The notes below the pieces were generated by a model that ran no database searches, had not been told where the DNA came from, and saw only the letters and a list, made by a program, of their open reading frames with translations. From Phallusia mammillata (taxonomy: Eukaryota; Chordata; Ascidiacea; Phlebobranchia; Ascidiidae): 64,000 nucleotides of DNA. The stretch's first letter is position 1. Each line of letters starts with the position of its first letter. The DNA is taken from positions 117,391-181,390 of the forward strand of contig QLIY01000155.1 of assembly GCA_003260075.1 (NCBI GenBank), given 5' to 3'. The position numbers were made by a program, and so were the translations under genes. This document shows positions 62,275-64,000 of this stretch, one piece after another.

Positions 62275-64000
62275 GCACTTTTGGCAACAAATCTTTGTTG
62301 GATTTGGATGAAACTTTCACAGATTGAAGATATGGTTATGTAGATGTGCCTTTTGGTTTGTTTGACTTAATCACCCCAGTATTTACCCCACCAGCCCCCT
62401 AAAATGGGTAAAATTTTAAACAATGTCCGAATTGGATGAAATTTGGACAGTTTGTTCTTTGTGCCATAATTACGTGTCGATTGTTGTGTTTCACCCTGCA
62501 GCCCCAATATTCCCCCCACCAGCCCCCTAAAATGGGTAAAATTTTAAACAATATCCGAATTGGATGAAATTTGGACAGTTTGTTCTTTGTGGCATGATTA
62601 GGTGTCGATTGTTGTGTTTCACCCTCCAGCCCCAATATTTACCCCACCAGCCCCCTAAAATGGGTAAAATTTTAAACAATGTCCAAATTGGATGAAATTT
62701 GGACAGCTTGTTCTTTGTGCCATAATTACGTGTCGATTGTTGTGTTTCACCCTGCAGCCCCAATATTTCCCCCACCAGCCCCCTAAAATGGGTAAAATTT
62801 TAAACAATGTCCGAATTGGATGAAATTTGGACAGTTTGTTCTGTGTGCCATAAGTAGGTGTCGATTGTTGTGTTTCACGCTGCAGCCCCAATATTTGCCC
62901 CACGAGCAGCCCAAAACGGGTGATTTTTAAACAAGGTCCGAATTGGATGAAATTTGGACAGTTTGTTCTGTGTGCCATAAGTAGGTGTCGATTGTTGTGT
63001 TTCACGCTGCAGCCCCAATATTTGCCCCACGAGCAGCCCAAAACGGGTGATTTTTAAACAAGGTCCGAATTGGATGAAATTTGGACAGTTTGTTGTTTGT
63101 GCCATAATTAGGTATCGATTGTTGTGTTTCACCCTGCAGCCCCAATATTTACCCCACTAGCCCCCTGAAATGGGTAAAAATTTAAACAATGTCCGAATTG
63201 GATGAAATTTGGACAGTTTGTTCTTTGTGCCATAATTAGGTGTCGATTGTTGTGTTTCACCCTGCAGCCCCAATATTTACCCCACCAGCCCCCTAAAATG
63301 GGTAAAATTTTAAACAATGTCCGAATTGGATGAAACTCGGACAGTTTGTTCTTTGTGCCATAATTAGGTGTCGATTGTTGTGTTTCACCCTGCAGCCCCA
63401 ATATTTGCCCCACCAGCAGCCCAAAACGGGTGATTTTTAAACAATGTCCGAATTGGATGAAATTTGGACAGTTTGTTCATTTTGCCGTAATTAGGTGTCG
63501 ACTGTTGTGTATCACCCTGTAGCCACAATATTTACCCTACTGGCCCCCTAATATTGGTGAATTTCTTAAACAATGTCCGAATTGGATGAAATTTTGACAG
63601 TTTGCCATAATTAGGTGTTAATTGCAGTTTTTCACACTGCATCCCCAAGATTAATGTCACTGGCCCCCTAAAATGAGTGAATTTTTTAAACAATGTCTAA
63701 ATTTAATGAAATATAGATGGTTTATGAAATACATCATCCTTTGATCTTTTTTACCCTGTGAGCCCCACCTTCACCGCAGTAACCCCTAAGTGGGTGTGAT
63801 TTTTAAACATTGACCATGTTGCATTCTTAGGTGTCGAATTTGACGTTTTACCCTGTAGTCCGATCAGTTACCCCATTAGCCCCTTTTAAAAGCGTTAACT
63901 TTTTAAACAATGTCATGAAATTTAGAAATTGTTTATTATATTCTATTTTGAGGTGTTGATTGTTGAGTTTTGCTCTGCAGCCCCACCATTTACCCCATTA
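62275..64000. repeat. ~128-bp tandem repeat array in a WDSUB1 intron
   Basis: At least ten units with period 127-128 bp (spacing measured on the GATGAAATTTGGACAGTTTG block at 62445, 62573, 62701, 62829, 62956, 63083, 63211, 63339, 63466). Units decay toward the window end, where the array is still running. The minus-strand open frames across it are by-products of the repeat. Confidence 0.93.

Noticed and set aside
62399-63413. Series of minus-strand open frames of 78-128 residues
   Set aside because: They are rotations of the 128-bp tandem repeat; the period is not a multiple of three and no start or splice pattern supports them.

Overview
This is a 64 kb piece of an animal genome. It is AT-rich, has spliced genes with GT-AG introns, and is crowded with short non-autonomous hAT-type transposons. 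A divergent engrailed gene, short secreted-protein genes, high divergence between apparent allelic copies and overall compactness suggest a tunicate, most likely a Ciona-like ascidian. That species call is inference. I could not search any database.

Layout. (1) 1-5.7 kb, + strand: the 3' seven exons of an organic anion transporter (SLCO/OATP) gene whose 5' exons lie before the window. (2) 6.4-20.2 kb, + strand: four tandem four-exon genes for small secreted cysteine-rich proteins of Ly6/uPAR (LU, three-finger) type. A fifth, diverged paralogue lies at 37.1-38.8 kb. All five share intron phases 1-0-0, so they arose by duplication. (3) 20.7-21.5 kb, - strand: a C-type-lectin-like single-pass membrane protein. 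(4) 24.6-27.1 kb, + strand: engrailed, with EH1, EH2/EH3, homeodomain and EH5 regions. Its third exon runs straight into an 84-base poly-C run where the splice donor should be. (5) 27.1-37.1 kb: no convincing gene. It holds duplications, poly-C/G runs, a 60-bp minisatellite and an assembly gap (N 30175-30356). (6) 42.65-58.0 kb, - strand: a 27-exon gene for a predicted ~1509-residue type II membrane mosaic serine protease (Ser/Thr-rich cytoplasmic part, TM, SEA-like, LCCL, vWA-like, S1 protease). Exon phases agree throughout. (7) 58.45 kb to the end, + strand: the 5' seven exons of a WDSUB1 homologue (WD40 repeats), in a head-to-head arrangement with the protease gene. Its next intron is filled with a ~128-bp tandem repeat that reaches the window end.

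Mobile DNA. At least 17 hAT-like MITEs are recognisable from terminal inverted repeats, and most have intact 8-bp target duplications. Several families occur more than once. Two insert within 30 bases of a splice acceptor, one inserts 7 bases past a donor, and one seems to supply a splice acceptor and the first codons of an LU exon. Short poly-C/G runs repeatedly sit between near-identical direct duplications. All runs are C before ~29 kb and G after ~31 kb. This looks like an assembly or haplotype-joining effect and affects how gene models here should be read.

No operon-like functional link between the genes is visible. The unifying theme is extracellular and cell-surface proteins (LU proteins, lectin-like receptor, membrane protease, transporter) around one developmental regulator.
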